Source: JAEUOS01 sp965279115 (lineage in GTDB: Bacteria > Pseudomonadota > Gammaproteobacteria > Burkholderiales > JAEUOS01). Taken from it: a DNA stretch of 64,000 nt. The stretch's first letter is position 1, and each line of letters opens with the position of its first letter. The position numbers were made by a program, and so were the translations under genes. The stretch covers positions 5,456,001 to 5,520,000 of the forward strand of contig OZ257137.1 of NCBI GenBank assembly GCA_965279115.1, in the 5' to 3' direction. Positions 7,925 through 16,240 of this stretch are shown here, piece after piece. Under the pieces are notes generated by a model. That model saw nothing but the letters and a program-made list of their open reading frames with translations, made no database searches and was not told the DNA's origin.

Positions 7925-7954
7925 TTGCTTAAATGCCCTTTCCCGGCGGATAAT
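7925..7954 (+). promoter_or_regulatory. possible promoter before the cNMP-binding gene
   Basis: A TTGCTT (7925-7930) and GATAAT (7949-7954) pair separated by 18 bases lies in an AT-rich patch of the 158-base gap after epsB. It is upstream of the cNMP-binding gene at 8036 and of epsL. The match is moderate. Confidence 0.35.
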
Positions 7955-8035
7955 CGCGCGGGGAGGGTTGGCAGGGGCGTGATTGTGCGTTCGCCCGCCG
8001 TCTCGCCCGCCTGAAACGACCTGGTTTTACTGAAA

Positions 8036-8563
8036 ATGCTCGCCCGCGCCACCGACCTGCTGCCCGCCCTGTCTCCCCTGGGCCGCGCCACCGATTTCCT
8101 CGAGGACATTCTCGAGGTGCTGCAGCCGCTCGTGCTTTTTGAGGGCTTTTCGGCCAAGGAATGCGGCGAGCTTTGCGAGTACCTTGAATGCTTCGGCGCG
8201 CCGACCAACGCCACCATCATCAAGGAGGGCGAGATCGGCAGCTTTCTGGTGATCGTGCTCACAGGCAGCATCCGCGTGGTCAAACGGGCTGCTTCCGGCG
8301 AAAGCAAGGAAGTGGCGCTGGTGGGACCGGGCGCATTTCTGGGCGAAATGTCGCTCATCGACGGCAAGCCGCGCTTTGCCAGCTGTATTTCGGCCGAACC
8401 GGCGGATTTGGCCGTGCTACCGCGCGAAAACCTCACTGCGCTGATGCTGGACAACCCGCGCCTGGCGCAAAAGCTTTTGATGATGCTGCTGCGGCTGATG
8501 GCCACGCGCCTGCGGGACACCACCGAGCGCATGTTGCCGCACCTGGTGGATGGCCCGGTATGA
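8036..8563 (+). CDS. cyclic-nucleotide-binding domain protein without a DNA-binding part
   Basis: A 175-residue protein consisting essentially of one Crp/PKA-type cyclic-nucleotide-binding domain. The beta-barrel motifs are present: IIKEGEIGSFLVIVLTGSIRV, then VGPGAFLGEMSLIDGKPRFASC, which corresponds to the phosphate-binding cassette (FLGEMSLIDGKPRFA). No helix-turn-helix follows; the chain ends soon after the C-terminal helix (LAQKLLMMLLRLMATRL). It is therefore more likely a protein-level sensor than a regulator of transcription. The stop overlaps the epsL start (ATGA), so the two are translationally coupled. A role in controlling export in answer to cAMP or c-di-GMP is an inference. Confidence 0.85.
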   Translation: MLARATDLLPALSPLGRATDFLEDILEVLQPLVLFEGFSAKECGELCEYLECFGAPTNATIIKEGEIGSFLVIVLTGSIRVVKRAASGESKEVALVGPGAFLGEMSLIDGKPRFASCISAEPADLAVLPRENLTALMLDNPRLAQKLLMMLLRLMATRLRDTTERMLPHLVDGPV

Positions 8564-9765
8564 GGCCTTTTTTTCGCATGGGCGCCCTAGGCATGGCGCT
8601 GGCGGGCGCAGCTTCGGCTGTGTTGGCTGACGAATTCGACACCGTGAATTTCAATGCCGGCTACACCCGGCTGTCCGACGACAACGTGTTCCGCCTGTCC
8701 GGCGCGGCCGACCCGAACCGTGTGATCGGCGCGCCTTCGAAGAGCGACACCATCCAGGTAATGTCGGCGGGCGTGCGCATCAACAAGCCGTATTCGCTGC
8801 AGCGGTTCGAACTGGGCTTGAACCTGGTGGACTACAAGTACGACCGGTTCAACTTTCTTTCCTTCACGGCACGCAACTACGACGCGGCGTGGCGGTGGAG
8901 TTTGACGCCGAAGTTGACGGGCAATGCCACGACCAGCCGGACGCAGACGTTGACGAGCTTTACGGACTTCACGGGGTTTGTGCGCAATTTGCGCACCTCC
9001 GAGAACTCGAGATTCGATGCCACCTACCAGCTTGACGGCGTGTGGCGCTTGCTGGGAGCGGTTTCGGAGTCAAAATCCACCAACAGCCAGGTATTCATCG
9101 CCGACTTTGACGCGCTCCAGAAGACCATCGAGGCAGGCATTCGCTACGCGTTCCCGTCTGGAAGCTCCTGGCAACTGGTGGCGCGTACCTCCAAGGGCGA
9201 TTTTTTCAAGCGCCCGGCACCGGTGGCCGCCTCGCTGCTAGACACTAAGTTCGACCAGTCCGAGTATGAAGGACGGCTCAATTGGCTGGTGACCGGCAAG
9301 TCCAGCGTTTCCGCCCGCCTGGCTTGGCTGGAGCGCACTCACGCAAATTTTTCCCAGCGCGACTACAGCGGCTGGACGAGCAATCTCGACGTGAACTGGG
9401 GCATTACCGGCAAGACCCGACTTGTGGCCGGATACGCACGGGAACTTGCCAACTTTGTCCAGGCCAGCAGCAGCTACATCGTCACCAACAGGGTCTTCGC
9501 GGGCCCCTCATGGGAAGTCACCTCCAAGGCGGTGGCGCGCGCCCGCTACGAATACTCCACCCGTGACTTTCTCGGCCCGGTGGTGGCAACGCCGCTAAAC
9601 GACCGCGTTGACACCATCAAAAGCATGTCGCTGGGGGTGGACTGGCAGCCCACGCGCAACTTCACCTTCAGCGCCTCGCTGCAAAACGACAAACGCTCCT
9701 CCAACCTGCCGGGGCTGGACTTCAAAAGCACCACCGCCACGCTGGCCGCGCAAATGACCTTCTAA
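8560..9765 (+). CDS. epsL: outer-membrane beta-barrel exopolysaccharide protein EpsL
   Basis: A 401-residue outer-membrane protein. The signal peptide (MGALGMALAGAASAVLA) is followed by alternating polar and aromatic strands typical of a beta-barrel, for example NLVDYKYDRFNFLSF, WRWSLTPKLTGNATTSRTQ and a last strand TATLAAQMTF ending in Phe, the usual outer-membrane insertion signal. EpsL proteins occur in XrtB exopolysaccharide operons and probably form or aid the export pore. The ATG at 8560 overlaps the stop of the preceding gene. The longer upstream frame is only a shadow within that gene. Confidence 0.88.
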   Translation: MRPFFRMGALGMALAGAASAVLADEFDTVNFNAGYTRLSDDNVFRLSGAADPNRVIGAPSKSDTIQVMSAGVRINKPYSLQRFELGLNLVDYKYDRFNFLSFTARNYDAAWRWSLTPKLTGNATTSRTQTLTSFTDFTGFVRNLRTSENSRFDATYQLDGVWRLLGAVSESKSTNSQVFIADFDALQKTIEAGIRYAFPSGSSWQLVARTSKGDFFKRPAPVAASLLDTKFDQSEYEGRLNWLVTGKSSVSARLAWLERTHANFSQRDYSGWTSNLDVNWGITGKTRLVAGYARELANFVQASSSYIVTNRVFAGPSWEVTSKAVARARYEYSTRDFLGPVVATPLNDRVDTIKSMSLGVDWQPTRNFTFSASLQNDKRSSNLPGLDFKSTTATLAAQMTF

Positions 9766-9822
9766 GCCTGAACTTTTAGTCAGCACCACCGCATACAAGC
9801 ACAGCAACCGAAAGCACCCGCC

Positions 9823-10776
9823 ATGAACATCAAATTCAAAAAAAACCTGATCGCGGCCGCCACCATCGCGGCGGCGGCCAGCATGACCGCCTGCGGCAAG
9901 GACGACAAAAAGCCCGCCACCCAGGTGGCCGCCAAAGTGAACTCGCAGGAAATTTCCGTCCACCAGGTGAACTACGTGCTCTCGCGCAGCGGCGCCAATG
10001 CGCAAACACCCGAGCAAACCGCGGCCTTGCGCAAGGCCGCGCTTGACCGCCTGATCGACCAGCAGGTGATGGTGGAGGAAGCGACGGAAAAGAAGATTGA
10101 CCGCCAGCCGGACGTGGTGATGGCCATCGAGCTTGCCAAGCGCGAGGTGATCGCCCGCGCCATGCTGGAGCAGATGGCAGCCGCCGCACCCAAGCCCAGC
10201 GAGGACGAAGCAAAAGCCTACTACAAGGCCAATCCGGCGCTGTTTTCCGAGCGCCGCGTTTACTCCGTGCAGGAGCTGATCGTGCCGGTGGCCGCCGGGG
10301 CGGGCACGCAAATCAAGGACATGGTGGCTGCCAACAAGACGGTGGAAGACATCGCCGCCTATCTGAAAAACCGCAATATCCAGTATGGCGGCGGGGCCGC
10401 GCAGCGTACCGCCGAGCAGATTCCGCTGGAAATACTGCCCCGCATCCATGCGCTGAAAGACGGGCAGAGCACCGTGATTGAAACCCCGCAAGCCTTGACC
10501 GTGGTGCGGATCGCGCAGAGCCAGTCGCAACCGGTGACCGAAGCGCAGGCGGTGCCGCGCATCGTGCAGTTTTTGGCCAACCAACGCAACCAGGAAGCCG
10601 CAGCCAAGGAACTGAAGCGGCTAAAGGAAAAGGCCAAGATCACCTATGAAGGCGACTTCGCCACCGCGGCTGCGTCAGGCGCGCCGGCAGCCAAATTGCC
10701 GGATGCGCCAAAGGCGACCGATACGCCTGCGGCCACCGATGCAAACATGGAAAAAGGCATCAAGGGCCTGAAATAG
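9823..10776 (+). CDS. epsD: EpsD-type peptidyl-prolyl isomerase/chaperone lipoprotein
   Basis: A 317-residue exported protein related to SurA/PpiC folding factors. The N-terminus IAAATIAAAASMTACGKDD ends in a plausible lipobox (MTAC), so it is probably a lipoprotein. Residues 35-140 are SurA-like helices (VNSQEISVHQVNYVLS, ALDRLIDQQVMVEEA), followed by a weak parvulin-like domain. The tail is Ala/Pro-rich. EpsD proteins are standard in XrtB clusters and may help fold EpsL or EpsE. It lies 57 bases after epsL and 50 before epsE, in one apparent operon. Confidence 0.85.
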   Translation: MNIKFKKNLIAAATIAAAASMTACGKDDKKPATQVAAKVNSQEISVHQVNYVLSRSGANAQTPEQTAALRKAALDRLIDQQVMVEEATEKKIDRQPDVVMAIELAKREVIARAMLEQMAAAAPKPSEDEAKAYYKANPALFSERRVYSVQELIVPVAAGAGTQIKDMVAANKTVEDIAAYLKNRNIQYGGGAAQRTAEQIPLEILPRIHALKDGQSTVIETPQALTVVRIAQSQSQPVTEAQAVPRIVQFLANQRNQEAAAKELKRLKEKAKITYEGDFATAAASGAPAAKLPDAPKATDTPAATDANMEKGIKGLK

Positions 10777-10826
10777 GCTAGGTGGCAACTGGCAAGAAAC
10801 AGCGGCACAAGAGAAGAGGAAACCCG

Positions 10827-11630
10827 ATGATCAAGCATTTCAAGACCCTGGTATTGCTGGCGTTTGCCCTGTTTTGCACCGGGGCTGTGGCGCAAACCAG
10901 CCAGGACTACACACTGGGCGCCGGCGACGCGATCCGCGTGCAGGTGTTCCAGAACCCCGACCTCACCATTGAGGCGCGAGTGTCGGAAACCGGCACCATC
11001 AACTACCCCTTGATAGGTGCGGTGCAACTGGGCGGCCTGACCATCGCCGCGGCGGAGAAAAAAATCGCCGATGCCTTGCGCACCGGCGGTTTTGTGCAGC
11101 GCCCGCAGGTGAACCTGATTCTGGTGGCAGTGCGCGGCAATCAGGTGAGCGTGCTGGGGCAGGTAAACCGGCCCGGACGTTTCCCGCTGGAAACCTTCAA
11201 CACGCGTGTATCCGACATGCTGGCCGCCGCCGGCGGGCAAACTCAGCTGGGAGACGATGTGGTGATCATCACCGGCATACGCGCCGGCAAGCCCTTCCGG
11301 AAGGAAATCGATATCGCCAGCCTTTACCTGGGCAGCAACCAGGCGGACGACATCGTCGTATCGGGTGGCGACACCATCTATGTGCACCGCATGCCAATGT
11401 TCTACATCTACGGCGAGGCGCAGCGGCCAGGGTCATTCCGGGTCGAGCGCGGCATGACCATCCGCCAGGCGCTGGCGCAGGGTGGTGGCCCGACCATCCG
11501 TGGCAGCCAAAACCGGCTGCGCCTGTACCGCAAGGATGACGCGGGTAAAACGCAGGAAATCCACAAGCCCGACCTGGATGGGCCCATTCGGGCCAACGAC
11601 GTGCTTTGGGTGAACGAAAGCATTTTCTGA
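10827..11630 (+). CDS. epsE: polysaccharide export protein EpsE (Wza-like)
   Basis: A 267-residue exported protein. Signal peptide: MIKHFKTLVLLAFALFCTGAVAQ. Residues about 28-105 are the polysaccharide export domain (YTLGAGDAIRVQVFQNPDLT, SETGTINYPLIGAVQLGG). Two SLBB-type modules follow (VSVLGQVNRPGRFPLE, FYIYGEAQRPGSFRVERG). The ATG at 10827 is preferred because AGAAGAGGAAA precedes it and it begins the signal peptide; an in-frame ATG at 10782 would add only a basic stretch. It probably forms the periplasmic part of the export channel with EpsL and EpsF. It has no lipobox, unlike Wza. Confidence 0.92.
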   Translation: MIKHFKTLVLLAFALFCTGAVAQTSQDYTLGAGDAIRVQVFQNPDLTIEARVSETGTINYPLIGAVQLGGLTIAAAEKKIADALRTGGFVQRPQVNLILVAVRGNQVSVLGQVNRPGRFPLETFNTRVSDMLAAAGGQTQLGDDVVIITGIRAGKPFRKEIDIASLYLGSNQADDIVVSGGDTIYVHRMPMFYIYGEAQRPGSFRVERGMTIRQALAQGGGPTIRGSQNRLRLYRKDDAGKTQEIHKPDLDGPIRANDVLWVNESIF

Positions 11631-11716
11631 TTGCCAGATGCATGAGGACCCGGGCGGCATGAAATCCCCGACCCGGTAACGCAACAAGGCTGCATTGACA
11701 GCCCGCGAGGTGCGAC

Positions 11717-13102
11717 ATGACGTTTCAGCAGTTTTTGCTCATTCTCAAGGCCCGTTTCTGGACCATATTCATCACCTTGCTGGTGGTGGTGGCGGCGACC
11801 GTTGGCATAAGTCTCGTCATTCCCAAGGAGTACACCGCGAGCACGGCCGTGGTGGTGGACGTCAAGTCGCCCGACCCGGTGGCAGGGATGGTGCTCCCGG
11901 GTTTGATCACGCCCGGATACATGGCCACGCAAGTGGACATCATCAACAGCGACCGCGTCTCGCAGCGGGTGGTAAGGATGTTGCGCCTGGACGAGAACCC
12001 CACCATCAAAGAGCAGTGGCAGGAGGCCACCGAGGGCAAGGGCAGCGTGAACACATGGCTGGCCGAACTGTTGCAGAAAAAGCTGGATGTGAAGCCCTCG
12101 CGCGAGAGCAACGTGATCAACATCGGCTTCAAGGGGGCGGACCCGCGGTTTGCGGCTGCCGTGGCCAACGCCTTCGCGCAGGCCTATATCGACGTGAACC
12201 TTGAACTGAAGGTGGAGCCTGCCAAGCAGTATGCCAGCTGGTTCGAGGGGCAGGCCAAACAGGCCCGCGCGCAGCTTGAAAAGGGCCAGCAGGCACTGAC
12301 CGCATACAGCCAGCGCACCGGCATAGTGGCCAGCGACGAACGCCTGGACTACGAAAACAACAAGTTGAACGAGTTGTCGGCCCAGCTTTCCATGGTGCAG
12401 ACGCAAACCGCCGAAAGCGCCAGCAAGCAGAAATCCACCGCCAAGGCAGACACCCTGGCCGATGTGATGCAAAACCCGCTGATCAACCAGTTGAAGGCCG
12501 ACATCGCGCGTCTGGACGCGAAGCTGCAGGAAAGCAACGTCAACCTCGGCAAGAACCATCCGCAGACCCAGCGCACCGAGCAGGAACTGGCATCGCTGCG
12601 CGCCAAACTGGAAGCAGAAACGAAGCAGATTTCCACTTCCATCGGCACCACATTGAGTGTTTCCAAGCAGAAGGAGAAGGAACTGCGCGACGCCATCGCC
12701 GCGCAAAAGGTGAAGGTGCTGGAACTCAACAAGCAGCGCGACGAGATCAACGTGTTGAAGCGCGACTACGAAACCGCGCAACGCAACTTCGACCAGGTAA
12801 GCCTGCGTTCCGCGCAGACCAAACTGGAAAGTACTTCGGTGCAAACCAACATCGCCATCTTGAATGCTGCCGCCGAACCGCTTGAGCCCTCGCGGCCGCG
12901 CATGCTGCTCAATGTGCTGGTGGCGGTATTCCTGGGCATATTGCTTGGCGTAGGCCTGGCATTGATGCGCGAACTTGCCAACCGGCGCGTGCGTTCGGCG
13001 GAAGACCTGGCGGAACTGATCAGCCTGCCACTTCTGGCGACCATTCCCAAGGCGGACCTGCCGGGCGGGTTGTTTTCCGGCCGCAAAGCGCGCACCGCGT
13101 GA
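11717..13102 (+). CDS. epsF: chain-length determinant protein EpsF (Wzz-like)
   Basis: A 461-residue inner-membrane polysaccharide co-polymerase. The N-terminal helix (FWTIFITLLVVVAATVGIS) and the C-terminal helix (MLLNVLVAVFLGILLGVGLA) bracket a long periplasmic coiled coil. The Wzz-type beta domain begins YTASTAVVVDVKSPDPV. A cytosolic tail RRVRSAEDLAELISLPLLATIP can meet the EpsG ATPase encoded next. It has no ATPase domain of its own, so EpsF and EpsG form a split PCP-BY-kinase pair as in other XrtB clusters. Confidence 0.93.
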   Translation: MTFQQFLLILKARFWTIFITLLVVVAATVGISLVIPKEYTASTAVVVDVKSPDPVAGMVLPGLITPGYMATQVDIINSDRVSQRVVRMLRLDENPTIKEQWQEATEGKGSVNTWLAELLQKKLDVKPSRESNVINIGFKGADPRFAAAVANAFAQAYIDVNLELKVEPAKQYASWFEGQAKQARAQLEKGQQALTAYSQRTGIVASDERLDYENNKLNELSAQLSMVQTQTAESASKQKSTAKADTLADVMQNPLINQLKADIARLDAKLQESNVNLGKNHPQTQRTEQELASLRAKLEAETKQISTSIGTTLSVSKQKEKELRDAIAAQKVKVLELNKQRDEINVLKRDYETAQRNFDQVSLRSAQTKLESTSVQTNIAILNAAAEPLEPSRPRMLLNVLVAVFLGILLGVGLALMRELANRRVRSAEDLAELISLPLLATIPKADLPGGLFSGRKARTA

Positions 13103-13121
13103 CAACAAAGACGAGGACACC

Positions 13122-13997
13122 ATGAGCGCAGTGCCTGAAACCCAAGCCAAGCCCGCGGTCAGCCGCGGCCGATCGATTGGCGCGATCCTGATCGACGCAG
13201 GGCGCCTTTCCGCCGAGGACGCGGAGAAAATACTGCGCCTACAAAAGGACCGCGGCATGCGCTTCGGTGATGCCGCCCAGCAACTGAAGCTGCTGACCGA
13301 GGACGACATCCGCTACGCGCTGGCGCGGCAGTTTGACTACCCTTACCTGCCTGCTGGCGACCAGAGCCTTTCGCAGGAACTGGTGGCGGCATACCGGCCG
13401 TTTACCGAACCGGTGGAGCGTCTGCGTGCGCTGCGCAGCCAACTGATGCTGCGCTGGTTCGATGGCGAGGCCTCGCGCAAGGCGCTGGCGGTGGTAAGCC
13501 CGGGCAACGGCGACGGGCGCAGCTTCCTGGCAGCCAACCTGGCGATCGTGTTTTCGCAATTGGGCGAGCGCACCGTACTGGTGGATGCGGACTTGCGCAA
13601 GCCAAGGCAGCATGACCTGTTTCATCTTGCCAACAAGGGCGGCTTGTCGGATGTGCTCGCCGGTCGTGCGGGGCCGGAATCGGTTGTTCGTATTCCCAAT
13701 CTCCTGGGTCTTTCTGTACTGCCCGCGGGGGCAAATCCACCAAACCCGCAGGAGCTTTTGGGGCGCAGCGCTTTTGTGGAGTTGCTCGACGGCCTGGGCA
13801 AGAACTTTGACACCATCATTCTCGACACTCCGGCGATTGGCAGTTTCGCAGACGCGCATACCGTTGCAGCACGCGCTGGCGCGGCGCTACTGGTCGCGCG
13901 CAAGAATCTGACGTCTGCGGCCGAACTGCAAAAATTGGCGCGCAGCATGCAGCAAAGCGGGGTTGAACTGGTTGGCTCGGCGTTGAATGACGCCTGA
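13122..13997 (+). CDS. epsG: EpsG tyrosine-kinase-like ATPase with N-terminal MshEN-like domain
   Basis: A 291-residue cytosolic ATPase that partners EpsF. Residues 18-70 hold two 24-residue motifs separated by five residues, the arrangement of the MshEN c-di-GMP-binding domain. The second motif fits best (RFG at 47-49 to Q70); the first has Ser where the Arg is usual. Residues about 120-291 are a BY-kinase fold: P-loop VVSPGNGDGRSFLAANLA, Walker A' TVLVDADLRKPRQHD and Walker B FDTIILDTPAIG. The P-loop Lys is replaced by Arg. No C-terminal tyrosine cluster is visible (end GVELVGSALNDA), so autophosphorylation is doubtful. Gap to epsF is 19 bases. Confidence 0.9.
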   Translation: MSAVPETQAKPAVSRGRSIGAILIDAGRLSAEDAEKILRLQKDRGMRFGDAAQQLKLLTEDDIRYALARQFDYPYLPAGDQSLSQELVAAYRPFTEPVERLRALRSQLMLRWFDGEASRKALAVVSPGNGDGRSFLAANLAIVFSQLGERTVLVDADLRKPRQHDLFHLANKGGLSDVLAGRAGPESVVRIPNLLGLSVLPAGANPPNPQELLGRSAFVELLDGLGKNFDTIILDTPAIGSFADAHTVAARAGAALLVARKNLTSAAELQKLARSMQQSGVELVGSALNDA

Positions 13998-14092
13998 GGC
14001 TGATACCGAATGCTACGCGAGCGTCATCAAGCTGCAACGCACCTTGATGTAACGTTTGGGCCTCGGCGAGCGGGCAGGAAAGCAAGCAGGAG

Positions 14093-14488
14093 TCAATCGG
14101 TGGAATTGTGCTTGCCTGATCGGCGTCGCACGAGGCTTAGCAAGAGTGCGCCGATCAAAGCGCCTAGCGCGTCGGCAGCAAAGTCGTCCAAGCCAGCGTT
14201 GCGGCCCGCGATGAACATCTGGTGCACCTCGTCAAGCGCACCAAAGGACAGTGTCGCTGCAATGGCAATCGGCACGACGTTCAGGTTCTGCAAGCCAATC
14301 GCAAGCCCGACCGTGGTCGCAAGGGTGGCGAATGCCATTACGTGGGCAACCTTGTCCCAGGGCGAAGGAATCAAATTTACGGCGAATGGGTGCGCGCCGG
14401 CGATGAACAAGGCGGCGAGAGCTGTCAGCAACAAAAATGCAGCTGCGGTGCGCAGGTAGTTCGGCGGAAAGCGGGGTCTTTGAGTCAT
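14093..14488 (-). CDS. VanZ-like small membrane protein
   Basis: A 131-residue membrane protein on the opposite strand within the eps cluster. Four hydrophobic helices and the pattern PSPWDKVAHVMAFATLA followed by SFGALDEVHQMFIAGRNAGLDDFAADALGALIG match the VanZ family; DKVAH, DEVHQ and DFAADALG are the family's conserved polar residues. The start MTQRPRFPPNYLR (14488) is chosen over one at 14572 because the upstream part lies in xrtB. Its start codon overlaps that of xrtB in the sequence CATG. VanZ-like genes are common near exopolysaccharide loci, with unknown role. Confidence 0.82.
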   Translation of the reverse strand: MTQRPRFPPNYLRTAAAFLLLTALAALFIAGAHPFAVNLIPSPWDKVAHVMAFATLATTVGLAIGLQNLNVVPIAIAATLSFGALDEVHQMFIAGRNAGLDDFAADALGALIGALLLSLVRRRSGKHNSTD

Positions 14489-15398
14489 GAGCGCGAACTT
14501 GTCGTCAATCGGAATGGGTGAGGCCGGTAAGCCGAACCGCGGGCCGGGACTGGTGTTGCCCTGGCTTCCCATTATCGCGGGGCTATGCGTACTTTATGTT
14601 CCAAGTCTTTACGGCTTGTTTACAGGAATCTGGACCAGCGACGAACAGGCACATGGCCCGATCGTGTTATCAATCGCCTGTTGGCTCATGTATCGCAAGT
14701 GGCCCGTGATGATGCAGGTGAGTGAGGGTGGCAAGCCGTCAGTGTGGGGCTGGCCGATTTTCGTTTTTGGCCTCTTGCTGTATGTGCTCGGCCGGTCACA
14801 GGACATTCTGATCTTTGAGATCGGGTCGGTTATCTGGCTATTGATGGCGATTGCCCTTCTCACGCGTGGTCCAGCGGCGCTCAAGGCGCAGTGGTTCGCG
14901 CTGTTCTTCATGCTGTTCATGGTTCCTCTACCCGGTCCAGTAGTCGACGCGGTAACGATGCCGATGAAGATGGCGGTGTCCTATGTGGCCGAGGGCGTGC
15001 TTTTCGCTGTGGGGTATCCGATTGCCCGCACCGGTGTGATCCTGCAGGTGGGCCAATACAAGCTGCTCGTCGCGGACGCCTGCGCGGGTCTGCACACGTT
15101 GTTCACGCTTGAAGCGCTCGGGTTGCTCTACCTGAATCTGGTGCAACGCGACTCGTTGTTCCGCAACGTATCCCTGGCTATTCTCATCGTGCCCATCTCC
15201 TTCACCGCGAACGTCATCCGCGTGATGGTGCTCACCCTGATCACCTACCATTTCGGCGATGCTGCCGGGCAGGGCTTCCTGCATGGCTTTGCAGGTATGG
15301 TGTTGTTTCTCACGGCACTCCTGTTGATCATCGCTACGGATTCGCTTTTGCACTTCGGGCTTAAGGCGGGGCAACGTCCGACTGGAGGGCAAGCATGA
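14487..15398 (+). CDS. xrtB: exosortase B
   Basis: A 303-residue polytopic membrane protein, the cysteine transpeptidase-like enzyme predicted to process PEP-CTERM proteins at the inner membrane. Catalytic residues are visible: Cys in ADACAGLHTLFTLEA, Arg in FTANVIRVMVL and His in GFLHGFAGMVLF. About eight hydrophobic helices lie between residues 20 and 290. The type B assignment rests on the fused position next to EpsI and the EpsA-G gene order. It is coupled to epsI by an ATGA overlap. Possible substrates in the window are the proteins at 46445-47137 and 50087-50491. Confidence 0.93.
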   Translation: MSANLSSIGMGEAGKPNRGPGLVLPWLPIIAGLCVLYVPSLYGLFTGIWTSDEQAHGPIVLSIACWLMYRKWPVMMQVSEGGKPSVWGWPIFVFGLLLYVLGRSQDILIFEIGSVIWLLMAIALLTRGPAALKAQWFALFFMLFMVPLPGPVVDAVTMPMKMAVSYVAEGVLFAVGYPIARTGVILQVGQYKLLVADACAGLHTLFTLEALGLLYLNLVQRDSLFRNVSLAILIVPISFTANVIRVMVLTLITYHFGDAAGQGFLHGFAGMVLFLTALLLIIATDSLLHFGLKAGQRPTGGQA

Positions 15399-16081
15399 CG
15401 CAATGGCTGCGACACGGCATTCTTCTGGTGGCGATGGTCGCCGCTTCGGGACTGGCGCTGGCATTGAAGCCCACGGTCAAGGTGGCCGACAACGGGCCCA
15501 AGGTGAATCTGGAAACCATGGTTCCGCGCCAGTTCGGGGACTGGCGGGAGGCCCAGTTCGGTTCGAGCCAGATTGTCGATCCACAGCAGAAAGCGTTGAT
15601 CGACAAGATTTACAACCAGACGCTTTCCCGCACCTACGTGAATCCTCGCGGTTACGCGATCATGCTTTCCATTGCGTACGGCAGCGATCAAAGCGACAGC
15701 CTGCAATTGCACAAGCCGGAAGTCTGCTATCCGGCGCAGGGCTTTCAGCTGGAAGGTCGGCAAGTCGGGACACTTGATCTTCCCGTGGGAGCGATTCCTG
15801 CAACCAGACTGATGACGTCGTTTGGGTCGCGCAAGGAGCCCATCACCTACTGGACCACCATTGGCGAGAAAGTTGTTGTCGGTGGAATCCAGAAGAAGCT
15901 GGTGGAGATGAGTTTCGGCCTGGGGGGCAAGATTCCGGACGGCATGCTGATCCGGGTTTCTTCCATCGACGGCGACGCACAGCGCGCCTATGGAATCCAT
16001 CGCGACTTCGTGGAGGCGATGGTCGGATCCGTAAGTGTCGAATCGCGCCGTCGCCTGGTGGGCGCGCTGGGTCCCAACTAG
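15395..16081 (+). CDS. epsI: exosortase-associated protein EpsI, type B
   Basis: A 228-residue exported or membrane-anchored protein. The N-terminal segment GILLVAMVAASGLALAL is a signal anchor. The EpsI family pattern follows: LETMVPRQFGDWRE, a conserved YVNPRGYAIMLSIAYG strand, then DSLQLHKPEVCYPAQGFQ with the His and Cys typical of the family. EpsI is thought to work with the exosortase in exopolysaccharide assembly; its exact reaction is not known. It overlaps xrtB by four bases. A 159-base gap follows. Confidence 0.92.
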   Translation: MTQWLRHGILLVAMVAASGLALALKPTVKVADNGPKVNLETMVPRQFGDWREAQFGSSQIVDPQQKALIDKIYNQTLSRTYVNPRGYAIMLSIAYGSDQSDSLQLHKPEVCYPAQGFQLEGRQVGTLDLPVGAIPATRLMTSFGSRKEPITYWTTIGEKVVVGGIQKKLVEMSFGLGGKIPDGMLIRVSSIDGDAQRAYGIHRDFVEAMVGSVSVESRRRLVGALGPN

Positions 16082-16161
16082 ATTGATTGTGGTGTCCCTT
16101 ATCTTTGCCCTCGAGGGCATTGCCAGCCGTGCTTGGTGCAAACGGGCTGCGCGTGCTGCGC

Positions 16162-16189
16162 TTGACGTAAAGGTGCCTGCGCGTATGGC
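16162..16189 (+). promoter_or_regulatory. possible internal promoter before the flippase gene
   Basis: TTGACG (16162-16167) and TATGGC (16184-16189) are separated by 16 bases in the 159-base gap after epsI. The -35 box is good and the -10 box weak. It would allow the sugar-assembly genes to be read apart from the export genes. A 12-bp palindrome GCCCTCGAGGGC lies just upstream near 16108. Confidence 0.35.
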
Positions 16190-16240
16190 ACGCATTCGCC
16201 CCTGCAGCTTTGGCCAACCGTACTGCGCGCCCGCGATGTC

